From Ignavibacteriales bacterium (GTDB lineage Bacteria > Bacteroidota > Ignavibacteria > Ignavibacteriales > Ignavibacteriaceae), in contig PLNZ01000372.1 of the NCBI GenBank assembly GCA_003142915.1, forward strand, positions 1 to 15,543: 15,543 bases of DNA. Direction: 5' to 3'. The notes under the pieces are model-generated. The model was not told the DNA's origin. It did no database searches and was given only the letters and a program-made list of their open reading frames with translations. Positions 1 through 7,648 of the stretch are shown piece after piece. The position numbers were made by a program, and so were the translations under genes. Position 1 is the first letter of the stretch. Each line of letters begins with the position of its first letter.

Positions 1-63
1 CATTTCTATTGACAAGTTCCGCATTGTGAACAAATTGGGCCAAAATCCGCCTAGCGGCGAACA

Positions 64-142
64 GGTATGTTACCGCGATGCGGTTCTGATTACTTTGTTG
101 GATGTTATTTTACTACAATTATTTAGCCTCTTGGCTAAATAA
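64..142 (+). repeat. Dispersed intergenic repeat, copy A, ending in a hairpin
   Basis: This copy shares blocks with a second copy near 14714-14795: GGTATG (64-69), the 13-mer GCGATGCGGTTCT (75-87), and a 25-nt block at 101-125 that differs at two positions. It ends in a stem-loop with arms 119-128 and 133-142 (10 bp, loop TCTT). Copy B has a different stem sequence at the same place but can still pair. A short hairpin (CCGC GAT GCGG, 73-83) is also present here. The element is non-coding and lies about 130 nt beyond the 3' end of purA. It looks like a dispersed element of the host genome; function unknown. Confidence 0.75.
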
Positions 143-273
143 AGAATGTTTTAATATTGTGCAAAAGTCCACACTTAAAAAAGCATACGAGAATTAAAAA
201 AAATAAAAATTTTATCTCACCCGGATTACCAAATAGTTAAGGAACTTAAAGATTTGAATGTTTTGTAATTTAT

Positions 274-1545
274 CTAATCAACATAAAAAGTTTGCTGACG
301 TTTCGGTCCTACGGAAATAATATCTATTTTAATTCCCGCTTCACCGGAAATAAATTTTAAGTAATCTTTTGTCGCTTTTGGAAGTTCAGCGTAAGAAAGG
401 CAATTTGATATATCTTTTTTCCAACCAGGAAGCTTCTTATAAACAGGTATTACTTTGGATAACCTGTCTACATCCGTTGGAAAAGATTTTAGTGTTTTGC
501 CATCAAGCTCATAACCACCGCATACTTTTATCTGATCAAATTGACTTAAAACATCAAGTTTAGTAATTGCAACCGAATCAAATCCGTTTATCATTGCAGA
601 ATAACGGACAAGAGCAGTGTCAAGCCACCCGCATCTTCTTGGTCTGCCGGTTGTTGCACCATACTCAGCGCCTATTTTTCTTAATGATTCTCCATCATCA
701 TCGAGTAATTCGGTTGGGAAAGGGCCATTACCGACTCTTGTTGTATAGGCTTTTACAATTCCTATTACTGAATCAATTTTTGTGGGTGGAATACCTGTGC
801 CGGTGCAGGCTCCGCCGGATGTAGGGCTTGAAGAAGTAACATACGGGTAAGTTCCGTGATCTACATCCAGCAGCGCTCCCTGTGCTCCTTCCAAAAGAAT
901 TGACTTACCTTCGGAGATAGCATTATTTAAATATACAGGAACATCTTTTACATATTTATCTATAGCTTTGTCGAATTCTACATACTGCTTAATAATTTCT
1001 TCAACATTAAGCTCTGCATGCTCGTAAACTTTTTTCAGCAGGTTATTCTTCTCGATTAAATTTTCTCTTATTTTTTCTTCCAGTACTTTTCTGTTGAGGA
1101 GATCAACTATTTTAATTCCTTTACGCGCATATTTATCTATGTAGCAAGGTCCTATTCCTCTGCCCGTAGTACCTATTTTATTTTCGCCGCTTTCGCTGAT
1201 GGAATCCAGCAGTTTATGGTAAGGCATTATTAGGTGGGCATTGTGGCTGATAAATAGTCTTCCTGCAACTTTTATATCATTCTTTTCAAGAAGGGATATT
1301 TCTTCTAAAAGCGCAGTCGGATCTATTACAACGCCATTACCGATAACACATATTACATTTTCCCTTAGAATACCTGAGGGAATAAGATGAAGGACAAACT
1401 TTTTATCGTCGATTTCAACTGTATGACCGGCATTAGCACCGCCTTGATACCGGGTTACTATTTCATATTTTTCACTTAATATATCAACTATTTTCCCTTT
1501 ACCTTCATCACCCCACTGACTTCCGACAAGTACAGATACGCTCAT
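274..1545 (-). CDS. purA: Adenylosuccinate synthetase
   Basis: Catalyses the GTP-dependent joining of IMP and aspartate to adenylosuccinate, the first committed step from IMP to AMP, in the cytoplasm. The 423-residue length is typical. The N-terminal GDEGKGK loop (residues 12-18, catalytic Asp13) and NAGHT with His41 are intact. Further family blocks are TTGRGIGP, the GAQGALLD...GTYPYVTSS region, TTRVGNGPFPTE, and the GATTGRPRRCGW arginine-rich IMP/GTP-binding stretch. The ATG at 1545 is preceded by AAGGG at a suitable distance, and the protein begins just before the beta strand leading to the P-loop, so the start fits. The neighbouring upstream STAS gene has its own terminator, so purA is probably a separate transcription unit. 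No clear intrinsic terminator is visible downstream of its stop. Nothing is odd about the gene. Confidence 0.97.
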   Translation of the reverse strand: MSVSVLVGSQWGDEGKGKIVDILSEKYEIVTRYQGGANAGHTVEIDDKKFVLHLIPSGILRENVICVIGNGVVIDPTALLEEISLLEKNDIKVAGRLFISHNAHLIMPYHKLLDSISESGENKIGTTGRGIGPCYIDKYARKGIKIVDLLNRKVLEEKIRENLIEKNNLLKKVYEHAELNVEEIIKQYVEFDKAIDKYVKDVPVYLNNAISEGKSILLEGAQGALLDVDHGTYPYVTSSSPTSGGACTGTGIPPTKIDSVIGIVKAYTTRVGNGPFPTELLDDDGESLRKIGAEYGATTGRPRRCGWLDTALVRYSAMINGFDSVAITKLDVLSQFDQIKVCGGYELDGKTLKSFPTDVDRLSKVIPVYKKLPGWKKDISNCLSYAELPKATKDYLKFISGEAGIKIDIISVGPKRQQTFYVD

Positions 1546-1611
1546 TAGTTACCCTTAAGAATTTATATTTTTATTTCAAAAAAGCAGGCTTTATATTGAT
1601 TAAACAAAATA

Positions 1612-1641
1612 AAAACTCCGAATCCAGGAATCCGGAGTTTT
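1612..1641 (-). terminator. Intrinsic terminator of the STAS gene
   Basis: Arms AAAACTCCG (1612-1620) and CGGAGTTTT (1633-1641) form a perfect 9-bp stem with a 12-nt loop. On the minus strand it lies about 25 nt after the STAS stop and is followed by a T-rich tract. It separates the STAS gene from purA. Confidence 0.8.
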
Positions 1642-1667
1642 CATTTCCAACACCTTTTATTTTTAAA

Positions 1668-2009
1668 CTAATTACCGAAGCTTTTAACCGCTTCGTCTAC
1701 AGTTTCATAAGATTCAAAAATCTGGCTTAACTTGGTAATTACCAATAGACTTTCAATTTTATCGGTTGTTCTGGCAAGTTTCAAATTTCCATCGCCTTTT
1801 TTCATAGTTGTGAGACCGCCGATTAGCATACCAAGACCGGAACTGTTCATAAATTTAACTTCTGAAAGATCAACAATAGCGTTCTTTTTTCCTTCATCTA
1901 AAAGTTTATGAAGAAGTTCATTAAATTCTTTAGCATCTTCACCGCCCAAAACATTTCCTTTTAACTCTATAACAGCGGCATTATATTGTTCGTGATGTTT
2001 TAACTTCAT
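1668..2009 (-). CDS. STAS-domain anti-anti-sigma factor (SpoIIAA/RsbV-like)
   Basis: A single-domain STAS protein of 113 residues. In the partner-switching pathway such proteins, when unphosphorylated, bind an anti-sigma kinase and release its target. The phospho-site loop is FMNSSGLGML (residues 53-62). By alignment with SpoIIAA (MDSSGLG, Ser58), Ser56 is the predicted phospho-acceptor, and Asn55 stands where SpoIIAA has Asp. The ATG is preceded by GGGAG at a good distance. It is transcribed alone, away from the sigma-factor operon, and ends in its own terminator. It could serve the kinase encoded at 7167-7628 or one elsewhere; the sequence does not decide. Family assignment is firm, partner assignment is inference. 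Confidence 0.92.
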   Translation of the reverse strand: MKLKHHEQYNAAVIELKGNVLGGEDAKEFNELLHKLLDEGKKNAIVDLSEVKFMNSSGLGMLIGGLTTMKKGDGNLKLARTTDKIESLLVITKLSQIFESYETVDEAVKSFGN

Positions 2010-2279
2010 AAATAACTCCCAAAATTTTGTTCACAATTTAATTAGATACAGCTATTTTTGCAAGAAAAAGTGCACTAAAATTGATTAACTTATAGTTAAA
2101 TATTCTCATTTTTACATAAATGAAAATATCTGACTACTGTTTGATAGAATGTATGCTTTTTAACACCTGAAATATAATAAATCATTTTATCATCTTCCGG
2201 TTATCATTTATTTTTTACGCTTATCAGGATAAATTGTTACTAATAAAAAAATGTTTGATGTTAAATAAATTCGGCTATT
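2010..2279. other. Divergent intergenic region with no recognisable gene
   Basis: About 270 nt of very AT-rich sequence between the divergent STAS and sigma-factor genes. It must contain promoters for both directions, but I could not pick boxes with confidence. No RNA gene or strong hairpin was seen. Confidence 0.6.
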
Positions 2280-2315
2280 TTGGGGAACAAACATCGAGGA
2301 GTTTCGTCTAAAAAC

Positions 2316-2909
2316 ATGAAAAACAAAAAGAATGAAAAAGATTTGGCGTTACCTCAAATTTTAAATTTAGATGATGATTTTTCACTGATTAAGAGATTCA
2401 TTGAAGGCGATGAATCTACTTTCAGCGTTCTTGTGCAAAGGCATAAAGAAAAGATAAGAAATATTATTTACCTGACACTGGGTAATCACGATCTTGTGGA
2501 CGATATAGCCCAGGAAGTTTTATTAACTATTTATAAAAATTTAAGCAGATTTCGTTTTGAATCTCAATTTACGACCTGGTTATATAGAATAACGATTAAT
2601 AAATGTAAAGATCATTTAAGGAAAATAAATATTCGGCATATTTTTTTATCTTTTAAAGATTCCGATGAAGAACATGGTTATGAGCAATCTCCTGAGACTT
2701 CTGATGTAAAAGAAATAGTTCATAAAGCAATAGAGAAACTTCCCGATAAGCTGCGAATTCCTCTTTTGCTAAAGGATATAGAAGGAATGAGTTATCAGGA
2801 GATTGCCGAATCGGTGCAATGTGAAATAGGTACGGTAAAGTCAAGAATTTTTAGAGCAAGAGAAAGTTTAAAAACTTTGTTGAAGCCCTATGAGCAGGAG
2901 TTATTATAA
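2316..2909 (+). CDS. RNA polymerase sigma factor, ECF (RpoE-like) family
   Basis: Directs RNA polymerase to a dedicated promoter set, normally held inactive by a co-encoded anti-sigma factor. Sigma region 2 spans roughly residues 20-100 of the product: the DDIAQEVLLTIYKNL segment is region 2.2, and FTTWLYRITINKCKDHLRK covers 2.3-2.4. Region 4 is at the C terminus, with LPDKLRIPLLLKDIEGMSYQ then EIAESVQCEIGTVKSRIFRA, the helix-turn-helix for the -35 box. Regions 1 and 3 are absent, as expected for ECF factors. I chose the ATG at 2316 (197 residues); an in-frame TTG at 2280 would add 12 residues. GAGGAG at 2296-2301 is rather far (14 nt) from the ATG, so the start is uncertain. The TAA stop overlaps the next ATG (TAATG), which points to coupled translation with the anti-sigma gene. 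Confidence 0.93.
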   Translation: MKNKKNEKDLALPQILNLDDDFSLIKRFIEGDESTFSVLVQRHKEKIRNIIYLTLGNHDLVDDIAQEVLLTIYKNLSRFRFESQFTTWLYRITINKCKDHLRKINIRHIFLSFKDSDEEHGYEQSPETSDVKEIVHKAIEKLPDKLRIPLLLKDIEGMSYQEIAESVQCEIGTVKSRIFRARESLKTLLKPYEQELL

Positions 2910-4492
2910 TGAAATATTTTTACAAATCTAATTACCGTGCAGGTGGAAAATACGAGCTTCTTTCTGCTTATCTTGATAATGAACTTTCCGATGAAGATGT
3001 TAAAAAATTAGAAGAAGAATTACAGTTTTCAAAAGAACTTCAGGAAAAGCTGACTGAATTAAAAAAAATAAAACAGCTTACTATTTCCTCGATAAAACCT
3101 GTCCAGGAGAATCCTTTTTTTGAAGCCCAGCTGGCGGCAGCATTAAAAATTAAAAATCCCTGGTATTATAAGTTTAGAAGGTTTTCACCTGTTTTCAGTG
3201 TAATTGCTTTAAGCATTGTGCTTATGATAGTATTAAGGTACAACCCTAAAATAATTGACAGGCTGGTCGATCAGCAGAAATCGAGCATCACGGCGTTTTA
3301 TAAGGAAAATTTAAAACCGTTACTCTATACAGCAAATTTAACTAATGAGGATATTTTTAACTTTGCATTTTATCATCAACTACCTCTCGATTCTAAGAAA
3401 AAACAATATTTGCTGTTAGGTTCCGATAAAAACGGCAAACAGTATTTTGAAATAAAAGATGCCGGATTCATACAGAACATGAATAATCTGGCAAGATTTT
3501 CAAAAAACCTTAATCTGACTGAAACCCAACAGCGCCAGATGGATTCTATTTTGGCATCGTATGCCGGTGATTTGCAGGCTCAGGTTTTAGTGAATGAGAA
3601 AAACACTGTAGCCATAAATCCTAATATCTGGAATTTTAATAAAGCTATTGCAATAGATTTGATTTCGTTTGCTCAAAAAGTAAACGGAAAAGAATCTCTG
3701 AAAATAGTTCCACCCGGATATAATCAACTTCCTTCGGCAAAAGCCCTTAAACAAATGACTAAAGAAATTAAATCGGCTAAAAATAATAAATATATTTTCT
3801 TTACTTCCGATTCAATTTTCTCCGATCAGTACCAGTTCAATAAAGGCGAATTTAATAAGGAGATGGAAAACTGGTTGGCAGAAATGAATAAGAATTTAAA
3901 ACAGATTGATAAGCAATTTAAAAATTTCAATGTCAATATTCATTTCGGCGATAATTTTGCTAAGTTTCAGAAAGGTTCATCTCAGAATAAAGGCTTTAAT
4001 GTTTACATCGATAGCAATGTCTGCCGTGTAGATATCCCGGAAATTGTAATTCCTCCAATTGTTTTGCCGAATATGGGTAAGCTAAGCGAAAAAATAGACA
4101 GCCTAATAAAGTATTTCGGTTCGTATTCATTTTCAATTCCGAATCCCGGGAAAGACAAAAATTTTAATTACAAATATTTTTTCAGTGACTCTTCCAAAGG
4201 ATATAAATTCAATTATAAAGCTTTTGGCTTTGACTCATCATTTACTCCGGGGAACTCAAGAGCAGATCAGATGCTGAAGAAAAGATTTAAAAATTTCAGC
4301 TTTAATCCTGATTCCATGGCTTCCATTTTTAAAATGTTTATGGGAGATTCTTCCAATGGCAGGGAGATGCAGAAACAGTTGAAAAATTTTGAAAAGCGAA
4401 TGGAACAATTTCAGAAGCAAATGGAGCAAATGCAAAAACAGTTAAAAAAGAACGTTCCCGAAGAACAGCAAGAGAAGCCTGTTGAAATTTGA
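2909..4492 (+). CDS. Membrane-anchored anti-sigma-like protein with large C-terminal domain
   Basis: Probably the cognate anti-sigma factor of the ECF sigma encoded just upstream (1-nt overlap of stop and start). The first ~60 residues contain LLSAYLDNELSDEDVKKLEE, which resembles the helical start of anti-sigma domains. The His/Cys zinc ligands of the ZAS/zf-HC2 type are missing, so it would be a zinc-free version. A single hydrophobic segment (about residues 92-110) should span the inner membrane. The remaining ~415 residues would be periplasmic. They are rich in Lys, Asn, Phe and Gln, contain FKNFNVNIHFGDNF-like beta segments, and end in a Gln/Met/Lys-rich heptad stretch (RMEQFQKQMEQMQKQLKK) likely to be coiled coil. 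I do not recognise a family for this region. The anti-sigma role rests on position and the N-terminal shape. Confidence 0.75.
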   Translation: MKYFYKSNYRAGGKYELLSAYLDNELSDEDVKKLEEELQFSKELQEKLTELKKIKQLTISSIKPVQENPFFEAQLAAALKIKNPWYYKFRRFSPVFSVIALSIVLMIVLRYNPKIIDRLVDQQKSSITAFYKENLKPLLYTANLTNEDIFNFAFYHQLPLDSKKKQYLLLGSDKNGKQYFEIKDAGFIQNMNNLARFSKNLNLTETQQRQMDSILASYAGDLQAQVLVNEKNTVAINPNIWNFNKAIAIDLISFAQKVNGKESLKIVPPGYNQLPSAKALKQMTKEIKSAKNNKYIFFTSDSIFSDQYQFNKGEFNKEMENWLAEMNKNLKQIDKQFKNFNVNIHFGDNFAKFQKGSSQNKGFNVYIDSNVCRVDIPEIVIPPIVLPNMGKLSEKIDSLIKYFGSYSFSIPNPGKDKNFNYKYFFSDSSKGYKFNYKAFGFDSSFTPGNSRADQMLKKRFKNFSFNPDSMASIFKMFMGDSSNGREMQKQLKNFEKRMEQFQKQMEQMQKQLKKNVPEEQQEKPVEI

Positions 4493-4511
4493 ATAAGTGT
4501 AGGAATTTGAT

Positions 4512-4544
4512 GAACTTGTCCCGATTTTAATCGGGATCAAGTTC
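4512..4544 (+). terminator. Intrinsic terminator of the sigma/anti-sigma operon
   Basis: GAACTTGTCCCGATT (4512-4526) pairs with AATCGGGA-t-CAAGTTC (4529-4544), a 15-bp stem with one bulged T and a 2-nt loop, followed after a few bases by a T-rich tract. It lies 20 nt after the anti-sigma stop and separates that operon from the phosphatase operon. Confidence 0.85.
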
Positions 4545-4736
4545 CTGCGTTTATTTTTTCATAAAATTTACACCCCGCCAGTTTTGCATCCATCATAAAA
4601 TTTCCCCGTTTATCCAGAGTTTTCTTTACAAAAATCAATTTTTACCGTAATTTAACTTTCGAAGGATACTATATTATTGTTATTTTGTAATATTTTGAAG
4701 GAATCCTTTTAGAAGAATAAAAAAACCGGAAAAATT

Positions 4737-6869
4737 TTGCTGAACTTAAAATCCCTGAAAATATATGGCCTGGAAATAAAAACCAGCGTTAAATTTCAAT
4801 CCTTTGTGGGATTAACGATAATTCTATTTATTTTCCGGTTAACTGTATACTTGCCGGGGTCTGTAGTTTTAGTCTCTATAAGCGAATTGCTTGTACTATT
4901 AACATTCACATCACTCTATGCTTATTTGCTTGAATTAGTTAAGGCAAAACACGTGAATCCGCTTTCATTTGTAATGAACGTAGGCATTCTAAATGCTGTA
5001 ATATTTTTTCTTTTAACTTTTTCCGACTGGATTTTGAGTAGTTTAATGACTAAAACCGAGGGAATGGCAATAAATCATGGTCTTATAGCAAATCTTCTTT
5101 CATTTATTTATTCTTATATAATATTAAGTTCTCTTGCGATTGTATTTCTGGCATTTAGGGAACTTTATTATTACAGGCAGAAAAAAAATGTAAGCACTTA
5201 TTTTAATACAATGATTGTGTCTTTTGGGCTTACCTGTGTTGCAAATTTGTTTAATAATGTGATTGAACCAAATTACATTAAGGAAACTTTCCTCTTGATT
5301 TCCATTTTGCTGATTGTAATTAATTCAATTAAGATATCCTGGATTGCATTTATTGTAAAGAAAGAAAAAATTGCCCTTTTGGTACTATCAATAATAATTT
5401 CCATTTTATTTTTTACCAATTTTGCCAGTGCATCGGATAATATTCATAACCAGGTAGTAATACAATTTTCCTCGATGTTAAACCAGTTTCTGAAAATAAT
5501 AATGATTTACGGGGCAATATATTTCAGCATATTATTTTTTACTACCCTATTCCATATTCCTACAGCGGAAGTATATGACAGGAAAGCTCAGGAGGTTTCA
5601 TTTTTACAGTATTTCAGCAAATTAATTACCGAGTCTCATGATTTTAGTGAATTAGCCGAAACAGTTACAGAAATTACAACAAAGGTATGTAATGCAGAAG
5701 CAGCATGGATTGCATGGAAGGACGGGGACGAGTTTAAATCCATGGCAAATAAAAATATCGGTTATTATGATTCAAACAATATGACAAAATTTATTTTTGG
5801 CAGCCGGCTAAATAGGGATTTTAGTCGGTCTTTTATTGTCAATCTTAAAAAACATAAAAACCTTCCGCAATTAAGCGAAGGTTACTTCCATTTTGCCGCA
5901 GCTCCAATTAGGACGCATAATGAAATAAAAGGATTCATTATAGCCGCCAAGAAAGATGATTTTATGTTTGACGATGAAGATAGGGATGCAATGAATACAT
6001 TTTCCGATTATGCTTCTGTTGCTATAGAAAATTCCAGGCTTCTTGAAGAATTGATTGAAAAGGAAAGGCTGGAAAAAGAACTTGATGTAGCCCGCGAAAT
6101 TCAGAGAAGAATTTTACCGTCTAAAAATCCCGATTTTGAAAACCTGAAGATATCATCGGTATTTATTCCTGCTTTTGAAGTCGGCGGAGATTATTATGAC
6201 TTCTTCGAAATTGATGGAACTAAATTAGGATTTATAATTGCCGATGTCTCCGGCAAAGGCATATCTGCCGCTTTTATTATGGCCGAGGTAAAAGGAATCT
6301 TTGAATCGTTATCAAAAACAATAGAGAGACCGAAAGATATTCTTATTAAAGCAAATGAAATTCTGCAGAGAACTTTGGACCGTAAAAATTTTGTTAGTGC
6401 AGCATACGGGTTGATTGATTTAAAGAAGGAAACTGTTTCAATTTCAAGGGCGGGACACTGCCCGATACTTTTGGTTAGAAATAATATTGTAGAAAATTTA
6501 CGGCCTAATGGCATAGGATTGGGTCTAAACTTTGGCTCGCAATTTGTTGATTCGTTGGAAGAAATAGAGCTGAAATTACGGGGAAATGATATAATTGTCC
6601 TTTATACTGATGGGATTACAGAAGCAAAAAATAAGGAACTGGAAGATTTCGGAAGCATTCAATTTGAACAGATTTTAATTAATAACAGCAATAAAAATGC
6701 AGATGAAATTTCGAATAAGGTGATACGGGAAGTAACTTTATTTTCACAAAGTAAACCACAGCATGATGATATTACTTTAGTTATATTAAAATGGAAACAA
6801 AAATTAAAAAATGATGGAGATACAGAATGGCAGAATTCAGCACCTCAACTAAAGACGCAGGTGACATAA
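4737..6869 (+). CDS. Membrane PP2C-type (SpoIIE family) phosphatase with GAF domain
   Basis: A predicted Ser/Thr phosphatase that would dephosphorylate a STAS antagonist, most simply the one encoded next. Residues ~17-280 hold about seven or eight hydrophobic segments and should be a membrane sensor. A GAF-like domain follows (~288-430, ending SVAIENSRLLEEL). A helical linker with AREIQRRILP leads to the PP2C domain. Metal-binding motifs are intact: GGDYYD (Asp485), DVSGKG (Asp503), LYTDGITE (Asp625) and HDDIT (Asp677, Asp678), with the AGHCP block between. The start is a TTG at 4737 with a weak GGA upstream; no in-frame ATG lies close, so the start is tentative. The last 14 codons overlap the next gene, giving a 17-residue tail beyond the usual domain end. 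The ligand of the membrane part is unknown. Confidence 0.92.
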   Translation: MLNLKSLKIYGLEIKTSVKFQSFVGLTIILFIFRLTVYLPGSVVLVSISELLVLLTFTSLYAYLLELVKAKHVNPLSFVMNVGILNAVIFFLLTFSDWILSSLMTKTEGMAINHGLIANLLSFIYSYIILSSLAIVFLAFRELYYYRQKKNVSTYFNTMIVSFGLTCVANLFNNVIEPNYIKETFLLISILLIVINSIKISWIAFIVKKEKIALLVLSIIISILFFTNFASASDNIHNQVVIQFSSMLNQFLKIIMIYGAIYFSILFFTTLFHIPTAEVYDRKAQEVSFLQYFSKLITESHDFSELAETVTEITTKVCNAEAAWIAWKDGDEFKSMANKNIGYYDSNNMTKFIFGSRLNRDFSRSFIVNLKKHKNLPQLSEGYFHFAAAPIRTHNEIKGFIIAAKKDDFMFDDEDRDAMNTFSDYASVAIENSRLLEELIEKERLEKELDVAREIQRRILPSKNPDFENLKISSVFIPAFEVGGDYYDFFEIDGTKLGFIIADVSGKGISAAFIMAEVKGIFESLSKTIERPKDILIKANEILQRTLDRKNFVSAAYGLIDLKKETVSISRAGHCPILLVRNNIVENLRPNGIGLGLNFGSQFVDSLEEIELKLRGNDIIVLYTDGITEAKNKELEDFGSIQFEQILINNSNKNADEISNKVIREVTLFSQSKPQHDDITLVILKWKQKLKNDGDTEWQNSAPQLKTQVT

Positions 6870-7180
6870 ACGTAATTTATTTAAACGGGTACCTTGATGC
6901 ACATACAGCGCCGATACTTGAGAATACCTTCTCTGATTTAATAGACAAGAGAAAGTATTCCATTGTAGTAAGTTTTAAAAACCTTGCATATATCAGCAGC
7001 GCCGGTTTGGGGGTATTCATGGCTTTCATAGAAAAAATCAGGGAAAACAGCGGCGATATTAAACTTACCGGTATGAGCGATAAGGTTTACAATATTTTTG
7101 ATTTGCTCAGATTTCCTTTATTGTATGAGATATTTAAAAGTGAAGAGGATGCTATAAAAAAATTCAATGAGATCAAGTAA
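6827..7180 (+). CDS. STAS-domain anti-sigma factor antagonist (RsbV-like)
   Basis: A 117-residue single STAS domain, the phosphorylatable antagonist of a partner-switching module. The family pattern is clear: VIYLNGYLDAHTAPILEN near the N terminus and the phospho-loop YISSAGLGV (residues 55-63). By alignment with SpoIIAA, Ser58 is the predicted acceptor. The ATG at 6827 has TGGAG upstream and lies inside the phosphatase gene (43-nt overlap); no later Met before the core strand would serve. Its end overlaps the kinase gene by 14 nt. The order phosphatase, antagonist, kinase with overlaps implies translation in fixed proportion. It is the likely substrate of the kinase at 7167 and of one or more of the three phosphatases. 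Confidence 0.95.
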   Translation: MAEFSTSTKDAGDINVIYLNGYLDAHTAPILENTFSDLIDKRKYSIVVSFKNLAYISSAGLGVFMAFIEKIRENSGDIKLTGMSDKVYNIFDLLRFPLLYEIFKSEEDAIKKFNEIK

Positions 7181-7628
7181 GTTGAAAACTGAAAATAAAA
7201 AGCTAAAAGAAAAAGAGCTGTCTGTTAAAAGTAAAACAAACAATCTCTCAATTATCAGGGATTTTATTTGCAATGCTGCGACAGAGATTGGTTTTCCATC
7301 CGAAGTAATAGACAACATTATACTGGCGGTTGATGAAGCATGTACCAATATAATAAAACACGCTTATAAGTCTTATCCGGAAGGAGAAATAACCGTTAAG
7401 CTTAAATATGCTGATAAAAAATTTACAATAATTATAATTGACCACGGTACTCCGTTTAGGCCGGAGACAGTTCCGGATCCGAATCTCCAAACCTATTACA
7501 GGCAACATAGAATAGGCGGATTGGGAATGTATTTAATGAAATCCTTAATGGATGAAGTTAAATATGTATCGGTTCCGGGCAAATACAACCGGGTGCTTTT
7601 ATCCAAGAATTTGAACACTTCACCCTGA
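7167..7628 (+). CDS. RsbW/SpoIIAB-type anti-sigma factor serine kinase
   Basis: A 153-residue GHKL ATPase of the anti-sigma type. It should bind either its target (classically a sigma factor) or the unphosphorylated STAS protein, which it phosphorylates on serine. The N box is ILAVDEACTNIIKHAY (Glu57, Asn61), the G1 box DHGTPF (Asp92, Gly94), and the G2 box IGGLGMYLMKSLMDEV (Gly107-Gly110). It ends with the usual GKYNRVLLSKNL strand. The ATG at 7167 overlaps the STAS gene. The first ~20 residues are Lys-rich and may be shorter in reality, since the domain proper begins near residue 20. No sigma factor of the SigB/SigF type follows it, unlike the Bacillus operons, so its output may be encoded elsewhere or may not be a sigma factor. 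Confidence 0.93.
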   Translation: MRSSKLKTENKKLKEKELSVKSKTNNLSIIRDFICNAATEIGFPSEVIDNIILAVDEACTNIIKHAYKSYPEGEITVKLKYADKKFTIIIIDHGTPFRPETVPDPNLQTYYRQHRIGGLGMYLMKSLMDEVKYVSVPGKYNRVLLSKNLNTSP

Positions 7629-7648
7629 TTAAGCCGCAGGCTTGCAAA

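Noticed and set aside
64..142. CRISPR array or direct-repeat cluster
   Set aside because: Only two copies exist in the window, 14.6 kb apart, with unequal internal spacers; there is no regular repeat-spacer pattern.
195..225. Possible purA terminator in the A/T-rich tract
   Set aside because: Only A-T pairing with almost no loop is available; it would not form a stable stem.
369..824. Plus-strand reading frames opposite purA
   Set aside because: They are antisense shadows of a clearly conserved enzyme and have no ribosome sites or family features.
2010..2279. Specific promoter boxes for the STAS and sigma genes
   Set aside because: The region is so AT-rich that partial matches to TTTG/TAnnTTTG occur by chance and none had correct spacing.
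7628..7648. Small hairpin AAGCC GCA GGCTT between the kinase and second phosphatase genes
   Set aside because: Five base pairs and no T-tract; too weak to call a terminator or attenuator.
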